A stretch of 64,000 bases of DNA from Rattus norvegicus (GCF_036323735.1 NC_086031.1:42583725-42647724); one strand, 5' to 3'; shown: positions 11,803-23,911, numbered from the stretch's first letter. Numbers and translations are program-made. The notes: generated by a model not told the origin, from the letters alone.

Positions 11803-11850
<48 letters not shown>
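11464..11850 (+). repeat. B3-type SINE with (TCTG)n(CA)n tail
   Basis: SINE-like sequence 11464-11690, then TCTGTCTC units (11697-11803) and about 24 CA repeats (11803-11850). Confidence 0.75.
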
Positions 11851-11852
<2 letters not shown>

Positions 11853-11859
11853 TCCAGGA

Positions 11860-12490
11860 CCCAAGCTCTCTGGCAGCTGATATACTGTATCCTTGCTGTT
11901 CTTTATAGCAAATCTCCCTCTAAGAGCCGTCTCTGCTTTTGTCTCCCTCTTTTATGTTTCTTTCCATCTCACTTGGGATTTTTTTTCATCAGCTACCACT
12001 GAATTCTCTCCTTCCATAGTCACCAATGATCCACCTTTTCCTGAAGCCTGATGACCTTTTCCTCTGAGTCCTTCTGGCCTTTCTGGATGCTGCAGCCACA
12101 CTAACCTTCTTCAGACACTATCTTGTCCAAGCGTCTTGAGAACGCGACAGCTTCCTGTACAACTTTCTCCTCTTCACAAGGATTCTGGATCCTGCACTTA
12201 GTACTCAGACTGCCTTCCTCAGCTCCCTGCTTTCTCTGCACAGATGATCCAACAACCAGAGTGAAGATGGACAGCCGTGCCTCTCTTGGGTTTGAAGCCC
12301 TCTGATGGTTTCACCTTTAACTAAATCTTAACTGCCTGCTGTAGACTTCAAGGCTTTGCGTGACTTATCATTAGCTCTTCCCTCTCTCCGAAGTAATTTT
12401 ATTTTAAATAATCAATTTCCTGTTAATGAATTGTTAACGAATCATTTCAATTGATTAGCTGTAAAGTATAAAAGTTGAGTTGTTTTGTTG
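11860..12490. other. Unique non-coding stretch
   Basis: No gene or repeat family recognised; moderately AT-rich toward the right end. Confidence 0.5.
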
Positions 12491-12499
12491 TTGGTTTGT

Positions 12500-12610
12500 T
12501 GTTTTGAACTCACTATGTAGAACAGGCTAACTTAAAACTCACAGAAATCTACCTACTTCTGCCTCCAAAGTGCTGGGACTAAAGGTATGTACCACTATGT
12601 CCTGCAAAAT
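12500..12610 (-). mobile_element. B1 SINE fragment
   Basis: GAACTCACTATGTAGAACAGGCTAAC and GCCTCCAAAGTGCTGGGACTAAAGG are reversed B1. Confidence 0.8.
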
Positions 12611-12631
12611 CTAATAATTAACTTTTAAAAG

Positions 12632-12824
12632 GGTTTATTTATTTGTGTGTGTGTGCGCATCATACATTTGCATGCAATTGCCCATCGTGGCCAGAAGAGG
12701 GCGTTGGGTTCCTTGGAGATGAAGTTAAAGATGTAAGCCACCCTGTTGTGGGTATGGGGACCTGAACATGGATCCGCGGAAGAGCAGCGAGCACTTCTAA
12801 CTGCTGAGCCATCTCTTCGGGCCC
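12632..12824 (-). mobile_element. B3/B2-type SINE
   Basis: GCCAGAAGAGGGCGTTGGG ... ACTGCTGAGCCATCTCTTCGGGCCC, the reversed tRNA-like head. Confidence 0.8.
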
Positions 12825-13119
12825 TAACTAATTAATTAAAAAAATCCTCTGTCCCATGGACAGGCCATTCATTTCTGGCTCACAGCTTTTGGATGGATTG
12901 CTTCCCTCCTGTTCTTTGTCATCATTTGTGTCTCAGGCATGGTTGCTGCAAAAGAGTAGCCTCCGCCCTCATCCTGTGCTCTGTTTAATTTGTTCTATCT
13001 TATCTCTCCTCATTTGTGTATGGTTTGCATTCTCTTCAGATCTGGGAAGCAAGGCCTCTGTCTCTTTGGCTCTCTACTCTGTCCTTAGTATTTAACAAAG
13101 TATTTGTAATTAAATAGGG

Positions 13120-13199
13120 GTGCGCGTGCGTGCGTGCGTGCGTGTGCGTGCGTGCGTGTGTGCGAGCGTGCATGCGTGTGTGCGTGTGTATGTGTGTAG
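13120..13199. repeat. (CGTG)n / (GCGT)n microsatellite
   Basis: GTGCGTGC-type tetranucleotide array with TG runs, unusually CpG-dense for a repeat, followed by a B3-type SINE on the minus strand (13198-13320). Confidence 0.93.
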
Positions 13200-13901
13200 A
13201 GGTCAGAGGACAACTTGAGGGAGTTGGTCCTTCCCTTCCACACCTGGCTTCTAGGGATTAAACTCAAGTCATTAAGCTTTTCCCTAAGTCCTTCTATCCA
13301 CCCGGCCATCTTGCTGACCCCTCCATCTTGTTTATTTGAGTCAAAGCCTCTTACAACTTTTACCAGAAACTCCCTGATTCAGCCAAGGCTGGCTGGCCAC
13401 TGAGCCCAAGGGATTCCCCTGCCTCCGGTCTTCTCAGCCTGGGATCACAGGCCCACAAGGACACCCCTGACCTTTCCGTCTGGGTCCTAGGGATTAACCT
13501 CACGCCTCCCGCACGCCTGTGTGGAAGCACTTTGCTGGATTAGCCACCTCCAGAGCGTACTCAGTTAAAACTTCCTGACGGAAAGTGTTTTCTGAATCAG
13601 TTTGGCTAGCAGTTAGATATGGAACTCTAGGTGACGCTCCTGAGAGCCAGTCTCGTACAGTTACTGGGAAAAGAGCGATGGGTAGCTTCATGAAAGTTCA
13701 CTGAACGAGCCTCTTGTGCCAGCCAGAATGCACAGCCCACATTTTAAACTGGTATCTCCGTACTTCGTGTCTTAAGAATGGCAGTTTTCCTTAAATTAGT
13801 TTTTAAATTTCTTCTCAAAAACGTCAATCCAGGGCCTTGGGGATGACTAGAGTTGTAGCTCCAGGACCCACATGGTAGAAAGAAAAAAATAAACCAACTT
13901 T

Positions 13902-14112
13902 TTATGTTTTTTTGTTTGTTTGTTTTTTGTTTTTGTTTTTTTGTTTTTGTTTTTGTTTTTTGTTACTTTTGAGACAGGTTCTCACGACTTAGCCCTGGCA
14001 GTCCTGGAACTCACTCTGTAGACCAGGCTAACTTCGAACTCACAGAGATCTGATTGCTTCCACCTGTGTGGTTCTGGGATTAAAGGTGTGCACCCCTCTA
14101 CCTGGCTGTGAA
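13902..14112 (-). mobile_element. B1 SINE with (TTTTTG)n tail
   Basis: Near full-length reversed B1 (GAGACAGGTTCTCACG, GTCCTGGAACTCACTCTGTAGACCAGGC, GGGATTAAAGGTGTGC), with its A-rich tail seen as T/G repeats at left. Confidence 0.9.
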
Positions 14113-14344
14113 AACCAACTCTTGAAAGTTGTCCTGGGACTTCTACAGATGATCCATGACAAATATGCACCCCCATACTCATACCCAAAATAAACACAAA
14201 AACAACAAGAAGAAAGGTGTTGATCTAATCTATCAGTATGGCTTTGGACAAACCGATTCAGGTCTTGGTTTTCCTATCTTTAAGGTGATCCCGTTTTGGT
14301 AGACAGTGAGCTATAGTTCCCTTCAATGCTGTTTGTACTTATTT

Positions 14345-14526
14345 ATAGTAACTTTCACATTTGTTTATTTGGTGTGTGTGCGTAGGTGTGCACACGTGCA
14401 TGGCACACGTGGAGCTTAGAGGACAATTTGTCAAGGCCTGTTTCCTCTTTCACCACATGAGTCCCAGGGGTCATTGCCAGGCTGGGGTGGCGTGTGGCTT
14501 ACCCACTGGGCCATCCCACCAGCCCT
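14345..14526 (-). mobile_element. B3-type SINE, diverged
   Basis: GGAGCTTAGAGGACAATTTGTC ... CCACTGGGCCATCCCACCAGCCC is the reversed family head. Confidence 0.7.
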
Positions 14527-15930
14527 TATGCTATTTTGAAGAACCTCAGGTTACTGCTCTTTCAGGAGTAAAATTACTTAGTTACTGTTAAATTGTAATT
14601 TTAAACCCACGGAAACCCGACTGTAAACTGTAGATTATTTTATTCTAGGGAAAAAAATAGCTCAAAATTTGAAGAGAGATTTATTCACAGCCATGTTACC
14701 CCTGGTAGATTTACTGGTAATCAAAAAGTTACAAAGCACATAGTCAATTTTTAAAGGGCAAATAAAACAGGACACTTATCTAGGTTTGGATATTGGAATA
14801 TATTTGACCATTGGGATAGAAATTACAAGAACTATTAGAAATGCAATTTAAAAAGATGGATTCTTAAATAATTCAGGCTTACTCAGGATCTCAGTGTGTA
14901 AAGTACATATTTACAGAAAAGAGATACCAGAGGGGATACACTAAAATGTAGTTTGTAATTATCTCTGGTCATCTGCCTGCTCTATTTTTATTTTATATTT
15001 GACGCTATATTCCAGTCCTGCGATTCTTCTTGGGGAAATAAATGCAAATAAATGTCTGTTGGCCCTAGATAGGGCACCAAACAACAGTCCAAAGGAATTA
15101 TTTCGGCCAAGTTTAGGCTGCTGTGAACCAATGAGTTTCTTGAGGTTATGGCCAGGAGTGTGAGTGACAGAAAGGCAGCTGGCTCACCCCAGCACGGGCA
15201 ACAAGTCACTGAAACCACAACCCCAGAGCTCCTACCGACTGGTGGGTCCTGTAACTTTCTGAGCTCCCAGAGTGTGAGTGTTAGGAGCCTCCCTACTCCC
15301 TCAGAGGGAATGTTTCAATTGCCAGGAAATAGCTACAGGACACTAGGCAATCTTCATTGGCTTTCCACAACACCATTTGGCTCTCAGCCATTTACTCTTG
15401 GGAGCAAGGAAGGATTCTGATGCTATGAGCTCAAAGCCATGTCTTGGGTTTAGTACAGTTTCCGTCCACAAATACTGCATACCTCGTATGAGTTTGACAC
15501 TGTGCCATAGACTAAGGAGTAACCTAAGTGAGGCGAAGTCTGGCTTTGGAGACTAAAATCTATATCATGGAGACGAACTCAGAGCACCATGGGATGCTAG
15601 GAAGAAGTAGGAGTAGGTATTGGGTGGAGAGGGGCGTGGTTGGGACACCGTGCCTTCAGAACTATGCCTTGCTGGTACCTGTGTGGCAGGAGGGTAGGAA
15701 CGGATGTAGCTTCAAGATTAATGTGGGGGAGAGTTTGACTGAACACCCTCACCTGGGCTTTGCCTATGGTACTGGGCGTGTGATACAGACCCTTGGGAGA
15801 TGTGTGTGCCCTTGTGAAGGTCACTGTGTGGTCCAGTTCTCTCTGAGTTCTTTACTCAGCCAATTGTCACTCTTGGGAATGTTTTCCCTTTCTTAATAAG
15901 CCGTCTCTGTATTTCTTACCTCCCCTTTAT
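14527..15930. other. Unique non-coding stretch, AT-rich at left
   Basis: About 1.4 kb with no recognisable repeat or gene. A 122-codon frame (15528-15896) has no domain and is unlikely to be real. Confidence 0.5.
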
Positions 15931-15932
15931 TA

Positions 15933-16375
15933 AAAAGGAATACAATATATTATATATTATAATATATAATATGTTATATGTAATAGGATATATCATATAA
16001 TGTGTCCTAATTACAGTTCCCCCTCCTTCTACTCCTCCCAGTTCCTCCGTACCTCTCCTCCTATCTGGATCCGTTCCCTTTCTGCTTCCCATCAGAGAAA
16101 AACAGGCTTCTAAGAGATAGCAACAGAACGTAACGACACAAAACCAAAGCCACCCCCTTGCAGTTGGACAAGGCAAACCAACAGGGGCCCGAGAAAAGAA
16201 AGACACAAGAATCGGGGATCCCCACTTGTGCACGCACACAGGGGCCCTATGGAAACACTAAACTGGAAGCTGTCACATATACACAGAGGACCCGGTGCAG
16301 ACCTACGTGGACCTTATGCTTGCTGCTTCAGTCTCTGTGAGGTCGTGTGAGCTTTGCTCACTTGACTCAAAAGAA
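15933..16375 (-). mobile_element. Lx-type LINE-1 3' region
   Basis: Contains the reversed L1 landmarks AACAGGCTTCTAAGAGA, ACAAGGCAAACCAACAGG, AGAGGACCCGGTGCAGACC and TGCTTGCTGCTTCAGTCTC. The AT-rich end (15940-16000) is at the 3' side of the element. 5'-truncated and diverged. Confidence 0.8.
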
Positions 16376-16477
16376 CGTGCTCTCCCGGTGTGTTCTGTCC
16401 CCTCTGGCTCTTATACTCTTTCTGCCTCCTCTTCCACAGTGTCCCCTGGGTTCTGAGGCTGTGGATTCCAAGTGCTC

Positions 16478-16509
16478 GCTCTCTCTCTCTCTCTCTCTCC
16501 CTCTCTCTC

Positions 16510-16563
<54 letters not shown>
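16478..16563. repeat. (CT)n microsatellite
   Basis: About 40 CT units with a few CC interruptions. The stretch 16,564-17,560 is otherwise unique apart from (GTT)n at 16913-16938. Confidence 0.95.
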
Positions 16564-16564
<1 letters not shown>

Positions 16565-17556
16565 CCCCCTCTTCACCCAGAGGAAGCCTCTATGCCGATG
16601 GCAGAACAAGGCACTGATCTATGAGCATACTGTCTCCATTTCTAGCTTGTATCCCTGGTGCAGTCATTTGCCCTGGAAATAGGCGCCTGGAATTGGGTGA
16701 CCTCTGAACTCAGATCTGTAGCTTGGCTTTCCTCAGCATGGTTTCCCTGACACATTGGGCTCTCCGTTTCTCTGACCTTATGCCTATCTTAAGAGCTATG
16801 GTTTTCTCCTATTTCCTTCCTCGGTAACAGCAAGGATTTTCATCTTACCCTTCCTATTATTTTTTCCCTCAAACTTCAATAAAATAGTCCTTTAGCTTCC
16901 TTGGGGTCCATGTTGTTGTTGTTGTTGTTGTTGTTGTTTTTAATTTACTGTATCTATAAGACTGAGAATTCAAAGTGAGAATCCCAGTTGATCCAGTTAA
17001 CACATTCACTGGCCCGTAGTATCGGGCCAGCCATTTAATCTCACATCCCAGTGTCACCTCTGTAAAAGGAAAACACAACCCAGGCTCTCTGCTAAGCCAG
17101 GCTGCAACTTGTGGAAGTGGTGTTGAGACAGCAAAAGGAAACTTTGTGCACTTGAGGCACACTTAGGGGTAAATGGGCATAACCTACAGAGAGCACGAGG
17201 AAGCCTGCGGGGAAGCTCGCTTAATGGTTAACAGAGAGACAAGACTCGGGCCAGCTGGGTGACAGTCTCCTACCCTCGCTTTTAGGGATGTGTGATGAGA
17301 GGTCCTTGCTGGAAAGAAGTTAAGAAGCTGATTGGAGATAAAATGGGACTCTGCGGGATGTCTCAGCTTTGACAGGCCAGGGTCTCCTCCTGCTCCCGTT
17401 CTGTTTCAGCTCTGGAACCATCATGTTTGTTTGACCACCCAGAGGAAACCTCCCTGTTGCTTTGAAAGAAGCAAATTTGGGTACCATCTGGTGTTAAGTA
17501 GGGGTGGAGGGAGGCTATGGGACTGGTGGCATTGATACTTGTTTTGTGGCTGTTTC

Positions 17557-17560
<4 letters not shown>

Positions 17561-17628
<68 letters not shown>
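17561..17628. repeat. (CT)n(GT)n compound microsatellite
   Basis: CT units switching to GT units at about 17,599. Confidence 0.96.
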
Positions 17629-17631
<3 letters not shown>

Positions 17632-17689
17632 CACAAAATTACCACAGAAGAAGAGAGCTACGGTAAATGTGAATGTCAGGGTCTCACTT

Positions 17690-17970
17690 CCCACCATATG
17701 GGTCCTGGGGATTCAATTTTGGCGCCCCCTACCCAGTGAACTCTTTGGCTGGCCTTCCACCTTATCTTTTGAGACAGGATGCCTCGCCGAACCCACAGCT
17801 CACCAATTGGCTTGGGCGACAGGCCAGGTCTGCCTCCCTCTGCCCTTCCCAGTGCCAGGGTTACAGATAGGCAAGTCCACTCCCTGCTTCCACAAGGGTG
17901 CTGTAGGTCTGAGCTCAGGTCCTCGTGATTACGAAGCAGCTACTCTACTGACAGAGTCACCCTATGGCAG
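17690..17970 (-). mobile_element. RSINE1/B4-type SINE
   Basis: Reversed features: TTTTGAGACAGGATGCCTCGCC, AGCTCACCAATTGGCTTGGGC, CCAGGGTTACAGATAGGC, GAGCTCAGGTCCTCGTG. Confidence 0.7.
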
Positions 17971-17974
17971 ATCA

Positions 17975-19150
17975 TAAGAGTCTGTGGAACTGACAGAGCC
18001 AACGGAGCAAAAGCAGAAGTACCACTGTGTGTATTTGAGCCCGAGGAGAAAGCACGTTCTCCAGGAGGGGAAATCGAGACAAAGCTCACACAGTTTGGCC
18101 CAGCCTTTCCTCCAGAATCTGGAAAGTTTCTCAGTTTTGGCCCTGTGGAGAGTTCTGTCTTGGCAAAGCAGGTCCCATCATGTCTGCCACATGGCTGCTC
18201 CCCTGCCGAGCCACAGGATGAGGCTGTTTGGAGACAATCACCTTCTGTCTCTGAGCTCTGACATCTGGGAGGTGGATGGCCAAAAGACCTTGGCTAGGCC
18301 TCCTGGCTCTCAGTTTGCCACGTGTTTGTTGGAGGTTGATTTTCAAGCGAAAGCCATGACGGTGAAGGTCACCTTCTGGACAAATGATTCTGGTCCAGGG
18401 GCACCAGATGCAACTGGGAGTCTGAGGCAAAGAACAAATGACTCTGTCTTAAAATAGGATTTCGCCAGAACTGCAACCATCCTTTGCTCAATAGGGTTGG
18501 CATGGTAGAGAGAAGTGGCTGAGGGTGGCTTGGTTGCAATCCAATTTTAGCAATTAGTTGTATTCGCAATAAGGCGTGTTAATAGGTCCCACGTTGAGCA
18601 CGAAGAATCCCCTGTCTCAGGTGCCAACTGCCAATTAATAGAGTCAACATTAGCATCCCGCAGGTAAACAGTCATTCTACACCCATTGTCTTAAAGTTAT
18701 AGACAGGTGTGCTTCTGTTAGTGGGGGCTTAGCCAGTAGGTCTTGGCTACAGACAATAGCTCATAGCTTCCAGGAAGATGGATGGGCTTTATGTCTGCCT
18801 CTCTCACAGCTCTCTTCTCACCCCTGGGTAGCTGGATTGGGCTCTTCCTTCTGGGCCCACCCTTTGCAAATTAGCTCTGCTATTCCTAGCCTGTGACCTG
18901 TGTTGGCCCCAGAAATCCGCAGATGGGTCGAAATGTCAGCTCTGCACCTTGACTTTTGTTCTTCCGCACCATGTGTGCGTGCAGTTAGGGTAGACTGCAG
19001 AGCGTGAGAAACGGGTCACCTTTGCAGCCAACAGCCAGACCCGCCTTCCCCAGGGATACTCTCTCGATGTGGTGAGTGGCAGGCCACAGGTACATGAATG
19101 AGAGCAGAGGAATCGTCTAACCGAGTCTATCCCCAAAGAGCATCTAAAGA
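17975..19150. other. Unique non-coding stretch
   Basis: About 1.2 kb without a recognised repeat. Two overlapping frames (157 aa plus, 99 aa minus, 17984-18457) show no recognisable domain; protein status cannot be excluded by eye but nothing supports it. Confidence 0.45.
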
Positions 19151-19152
19151 AT

Positions 19153-19345
19153 TGCCAACTAGCTGGATGTGGTGGCACATACCTTTGACTTGGCACTTGG
19201 GAAACCGAGGCAGGTGGATCTCTGTGAGTTCAGAGCTGGCTTGCTCTACAAAGGGAGTCCCAGGCCAGCTTGAAGCTACACAGTGAGACAAAAAACAAGC
19301 AAACAAGAAAACCAACCAATCAACCAACCAAAAAAAAAAAAAAAA
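19153..19345 (+). mobile_element. B1 SINE
   Basis: GCTGGATGTGGTGGCACATACC ... GAGGCAGGTGGATCTCTGTGAG ... CTACACAGTGAGAC, then an A-rich tail of AACC and poly-A. Confidence 0.92.
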
Positions 19346-19370
19346 AAACCCGCAGCCAACTAAAGAAATG

Positions 19371-19600
19371 ATGATTGGGACCAGGGCTCAGTTGATAGAG
19401 TGCTTGTCCAGTATACACAAAGACTGGATCTCTACTCCTAGCACCACGTAAAGTCAGCCATGTTGTGAATGGCTATAACTCCTTTACTGTGAGAGGTGGA
19501 GGGGAGGATTAGAGGTTCATTTTATCCTGGGCTACACAGCAAGTTTGAGGCTAGCCTGGGCCACTGTGAGATCCTGGCTCCACAGAAGAAGAAAGAGGAG
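19371..19600 (+). mobile_element. B4 (ID/B1 composite) SINE
   Basis: CCAGGGCTCAGTTGATAGAGTGCTTGTCCAG head, GAGGCTAGCCTGGGCCACTGTGAGATCC tail, then a GAAGAG-rich end. Confidence 0.75.
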
Positions 19601-19769
19601 AAGGAAGAGGAAGAGATTGTGATTAAGTCACTAAGTTTGGGATGGTTTGTTCTTATACACGTTCATTGATGAAGTACCCACTATATATTTACTGAGGAAT
19701 GGACACATTATCAATTAGATGTCACCCAGTTGCAGGCAGCTCACCAATCACTCCCAAGAAATGTTCTCG

Positions 19770-20030
19770 CTGGTTGGATTGTTGTTTCCTGTTCGTTGTC
19801 TTGGTTGGATTGTTGTTTCCTGTTTGTTGTCTTGGTTGGATTGTTGTTTCCTCTGTTCGTTGTCTTGGTTGGATTGTTGTTTCCTCTGTTGTCTTGGTTG
19901 GATTGTTGTTTCCTCTGTTCGTTGTCTTGGTTGGATTGTTGTTTCCTCTGTTCGTTGTCTTGGTTGGATTGTTGTTTCCTCTGTTCGTTGTCTTGGTCGG
20001 ATTGTTGTTTGCTCTGTTGTCTTGGTTTCT
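19770..20030. repeat. Minisatellite of 29/31/33-bp units, eight copies
   Basis: Units begin CTTGGTTGGATTGTTGTTTC and end TTGT. Lengths in order appear to be 31, 31, 33, 29, 33, 33, 33 and 29, differing by a CT insertion and a CGTT deletion. Open frames of 104-232 codons crossing it (repeating Cys-Leu-Gly-Trp-Ile-Val-Val) are products of the tandem structure. Confidence 0.93.
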
Positions 20031-20599
20031 CTACAGGCAGCTAGAACGCGTTCTAGCTCACTCGCTTTCAAATTCCCGCAGCTGGCTGGGGAAGGCTCAG
20101 CGGGTGAAGAACTGGTCATAGAGGACCCACATGAGAGAAAGCCAGGAGGGGCAGTGCACACTTGTACATCAGTGCAGGACAGGCAAAGCCAGGGAGGTCC
20201 CTGGGGCTTGCTGACCACCAACAGACCAATGAGAGACCAGTTCTCCAAACACACAACGATGGCTCCTGAGGAACAACACTTGAGGTTGACCTCTGACCTA
20301 CCTGTGCATACACACACACAGCCACTAACACTCACAGATTACATTCTTACAGCCCATATAGTCTTTGAGTTCTCCATAAATGCCTTATTTAGTGAAAGTA
20401 TATATAAATATTGTTAATTTGACTGATATCGAGGCTAGCTGAGCAAAGACTTTGGGAAGTGATTATTGCTATTTTGGCTAAGATGTCCTCTGCCTTTTGT
20501 ATGTCTTCCTTAATTTTTTAATTTGTGAATTAGCACTTATGAAAACCTGGAAAGTATGGACCCTACTCCAATGGAGATATTTTTATCTTTTACTTATTT

Positions 20600-20694
20600 A
20601 TTCTCTCTCTTTTCCTTTCCTTCTCTCTTTCTCCTCCCTCTCCACCTCCCTCTTCCTCTCTCTCTCTCTTTCTCTCTTTGTGTGTGTGTGTGCG
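20600..20694. repeat. Pyrimidine-rich tract
   Basis: CT-rich low-complexity DNA ending in (GT)6. A degraded reversed SINE may follow (20700-20930). Confidence 0.8.
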
Positions 20695-20947
20695 CATGCA
20701 CAAGTCCATGTGTACTCCTGTGTACTTGGTATATGGAATACAAGTGCATGCCTGTCTGTGGTCAGAGGATAGCCTCTGGGTCTTTCCCTTCTCCCTTGCT
20801 TAAGTTAGGTTCTTTCTTGCTATTTGTCCCTGGGTATACCCAGATAGCGGCTCACGGGCTTCTGCTTGTTCCACAGTCCCTTGTCTCCCATTTCTCCACA
20901 GACCTGGGATTATAAGTATGTGGACTTTTGCATCCCTCCGCTGCATG

Positions 20948-21345
20948 CTGCCTTAGTCAGGGTTTCTATTGCTGTGATAACTCACCACGACCAAAAGCAA
21001 CTTGACAAGGAAAAGGATTATTTCAGCTTACAACTCTCAGGTCACAGTCCATCACTGAGAGAAATCAAGACAGGGACCTGGAGGCAGGAACTGAAACAGA
21101 AGTGATGAAAAAAACGGTGCTTACTGGCTTGCTCCTGGTGGCTTGCCCAGCCTGCTTTCTTACACAGCCCAGGGTTGGCACCGCCCACAATGGGTGTGGC
21201 CTCCCACATCAGTCATCAGTCAAGAAAATGCACCACAGGCTTGCCCACAGGACAATCTGGTGGGAACATTCTTTCATTTGATGCTCCCTCTTCCCGAGTG
21301 ACTGTATCTTGTGTCAATTTGACAAAAAAAAAAAAAAAAAAAAAA
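20948..21345 (+). mobile_element. Rodent interspersed repeat starting TTAGTCAGGGTTTC (family name uncertain)
   Basis: Shares the start (TTAGTTAGGGTTTCTGTTGCTGTGA), middle (GCTTGCTCAGCCTGCTTTCTTA, GGCACC(G/A)CCCACAATGGG) and end with 33717-34730. Ends in poly-A. I recognise it as a common murid repeat but do not name its family. Confidence 0.75.
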
Positions 21346-22089
21346 AGTTAACCAAGACACACGGGTTCTGAGACTCTGAATTCAGGCCATTAGATCCTGC
21401 AGGACAAACTCTTCGCCTACTGAGCCATCTCTCTAATTTGCTTTCATTTCTTCTGCCTCAATATTTAATCCCATTTCTCTTCCCTTAATAATTTGTAATT
21501 TTCTGCATTAATGTGACCAAGTTTTTTTTTTTTTTGTTGTTGTTGTTGTTTGTTTGTCTGAGTTTCCTCCATTAAAAACTACTACTGTTAACTGGACCTG
21601 TTTGTGCTAGTTTATAATCCCAGCATGCAAAGATTGAATCTGGAGGATTGCCAGGAATCAGATGCTATCTTGGGCTATATAGTTTCGGGATAGCCTGGGC
21701 TATGTAAGGGCTGTTTCAAACAAAACAATCACTATTAATAATGGTGATGTCATCATCAAAACCAACAGCAATGGTGGGTAAGATTTGTTTTTTAGATTTT
21801 TTTTCCTCTTCTTTTGCCTCCTCTAATGCAAGTATTTAGCTTGGCCTTCTGGTATTCACCCTAACCTTTTCTTTTTTTCTTTATTCTTCTTTTTTTAAAA
21901 TCTCAGATCTAAATGGGCAGAGAATTACACACACGATAATAGAGACAAGAGCTGTACTTTAAAAATCAGATTTCTACTGACTCACTGAAATAGAAAACCA
22001 CCATTTTCTAGTGGAGTGTACTCTTTCATATGCTATTCTCTTGCTTTGTGAGGGACGAGATATATCAGGAATATTTTATAGCTTAGTAT

Positions 22090-22292
22090 CATTTTTAGTG
22101 TGTTTGTGCAGGTGCATGTGTGTGGTGTATGAATTCAAGTACGTCTGTGTGTGTGTACATGTGCATATGTGTGTATGTGTGTGTGCATGCATGCATGCTT
22201 GTATGTGTGTATATAGGTACATGTGTGTGCATGTGTGCATGTGTGCATATGTGTGTATGCAAGTGCTTTTGTGTATGTGGTATAGGAATTCA

Positions 22293-22340
<48 letters not shown>

Positions 22341-22345
22341 TGTGT

Positions 22346-22384
<39 letters not shown>

Positions 22385-22590
22385 CAGGTGCGTGTGCATG
22401 TCTTCATACATGTGGAGACCAGAGGCCGACCTTTAGTGTTACTCCTTGGCACCAGCTTATCTTGTGTTTTGAGACAGAGTCTCTCACTGACTTGGAACTC
22501 AACAAATAAGATAGGCAGGCTGGTCAGTGAGTCCCAGGATCACCCCCTCCCTTGTCTGTCTCTCTGCTGACAGGATTTTGAACATGGGCA
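22090..22590. repeat. (TG)n / TGCA-rich tract followed by RSINE1/B4-type SINE (minus)
   Basis: Imperfect TG, TATG and GCATGCATGCATGC units to 22385, with a GA block near 22328. Then a reversed SINE: TGGAGACCAGAGGCCGACC, TTTGAGACAGAGTCTCTCACTGAC. Confidence 0.8.
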
Positions 22591-22758
22591 ACTATGCCCA
22601 ACTCTTTCTTTCTTACATGGGTTGTGAGAATAAAGCCCTTGTGGTTAGCAAGGCCAGAACTGTAATTTTTGCGGTGGCTCCCTAGTCATCATTATTTTGA
22701 GCAATGATTTCATATTTCACATTTGGACTTAGTCTGGTGTCTTATTAGAAAATGGGCA

Positions 22759-22942
22759 TGGGCTGGAGAGATGGCTCAGTGGTTAAGAGCACTGACTGCT
22801 CTTCCACAGGTCCTGAGTTCAATTCCCAGCAACCACATGGTGGCTCACAACCATCTGTAATGGGATCTGATGTCCTCTTCTTGTGTGTCTGAAGACAGCT
22901 ACAGTGTACTTCTACATAATAAAAAAAAAACTTAAAAAAAAA
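22759..22942 (+). mobile_element. B2 SINE, nearly intact, with target-site duplication
   Basis: Begins GGGCTGGAGAGATGGCTCAG, carries the tRNA-derived A and B boxes (GAGTTCAATTCC), the B2-specific body and an A-rich tail with AATAAA. The direct repeat AGAAAATGGGCA flanks it at 22747-22758 and 22943-22954. Confidence 0.93.
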
Positions 22943-23174
22943 AGAAAATGGGCAGGAACTCCGTCATCTAAGGTCAGTCAGAAGCAGGAGATGGCCTAGG
23001 CTTTCCCAGAAAGCTTTTGGATACTTTGTATCTGTCGCTTAAGGCTGAAAGAAACATGGAAGTTAAAGGAACCTGCAACTTTCTACTGGAGTTTTGGCAT
23101 TATCACGGAGTAGGATAGGCATTTTTACTTCAGGAAAGAAGTGACAGGGTGGAAAGAACCTTCCTCTTTTCTGG

Positions 23175-23335
23175 TTAGGGACTGGGGCCATGGCCTAGTA
23201 GGTGTAGTGTTTGCCTGGCATGCACTAAGCCCGGGATTCAATGTAGCATGGTGTAAAGTGGGCATGGTAGTGTGTGCTTATAGCCCTAGCACGTGGTAGG
23301 TAGATGTAGGAGGATGGGATCGGGAGGGGGGAGGA
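23175..23335 (+). mobile_element. B4-type SINE fragment
   Basis: GGGACTGGGGCCATGGCCTAGTAGGTGTAGTGTTTGCCTGG head with a G-rich end. Confidence 0.55.
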
Positions 23336-23911
23336 GGGGAGAGAACATTGGCACTCACAGATAACTGCCCACCTGGCGTCCCCTCAGGCCTGGATGTCAC
23401 AAGCCAAATGTGGCTGGCGAGGTGCCCAACTTCCAGAAAAGCCTCACGTGGAGGGTTTCAGCTGGGTCTGTTGAATTGCGCCAGTTAGTTCTATGGGAAC
23501 GTGTTTTACCATTATTTCTCTTTCCCCTCCACCTTTCCACGTATGACTTGTTCGATGGGTTTGTTCCTTACCGTCTGTAAGGCTATTTCTTTGCCTTTCA
23601 AATCAGTCTATCCGGGCATTGATTTTAGGGTGGGGGTGGGGAAGTGGAAGGAAAGGATTCCAGGGAGGCCCCACCTGCACCCCTTCCTGTCAGGGTGTTC
23701 ACTGAAGCACATTTATTAAGCTGACTTGTGCCTGATCTGCCCTGGACTCCACATTTATTATTGAGAAATATCATACCTTCATGTGTTTCCGTGGGACTCA
23801 GATTCTCCTGAAGGCAAGCCAGAACACACGAGTCACCTCCCCAAGTCAATTCCCACACCCAACACATGACTTTAGTCAATTACTACTTGTTTTTATGGCC
23901 TTGTAAGTTGA

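Noticed and set aside
18131..18457. Overlapping frames 157 aa (+) and 99 aa (-) in non-repetitive DNA
   Set aside because: No recognisable domain, signal or splice context; length is within chance for this base composition.
19719..20417. 232-codon frame with an 11-residue repeat
   Set aside because: The repeat is the nucleotide minisatellite; unit lengths of 29 and 31 shift frame, so a conserved repeat protein is not supported.
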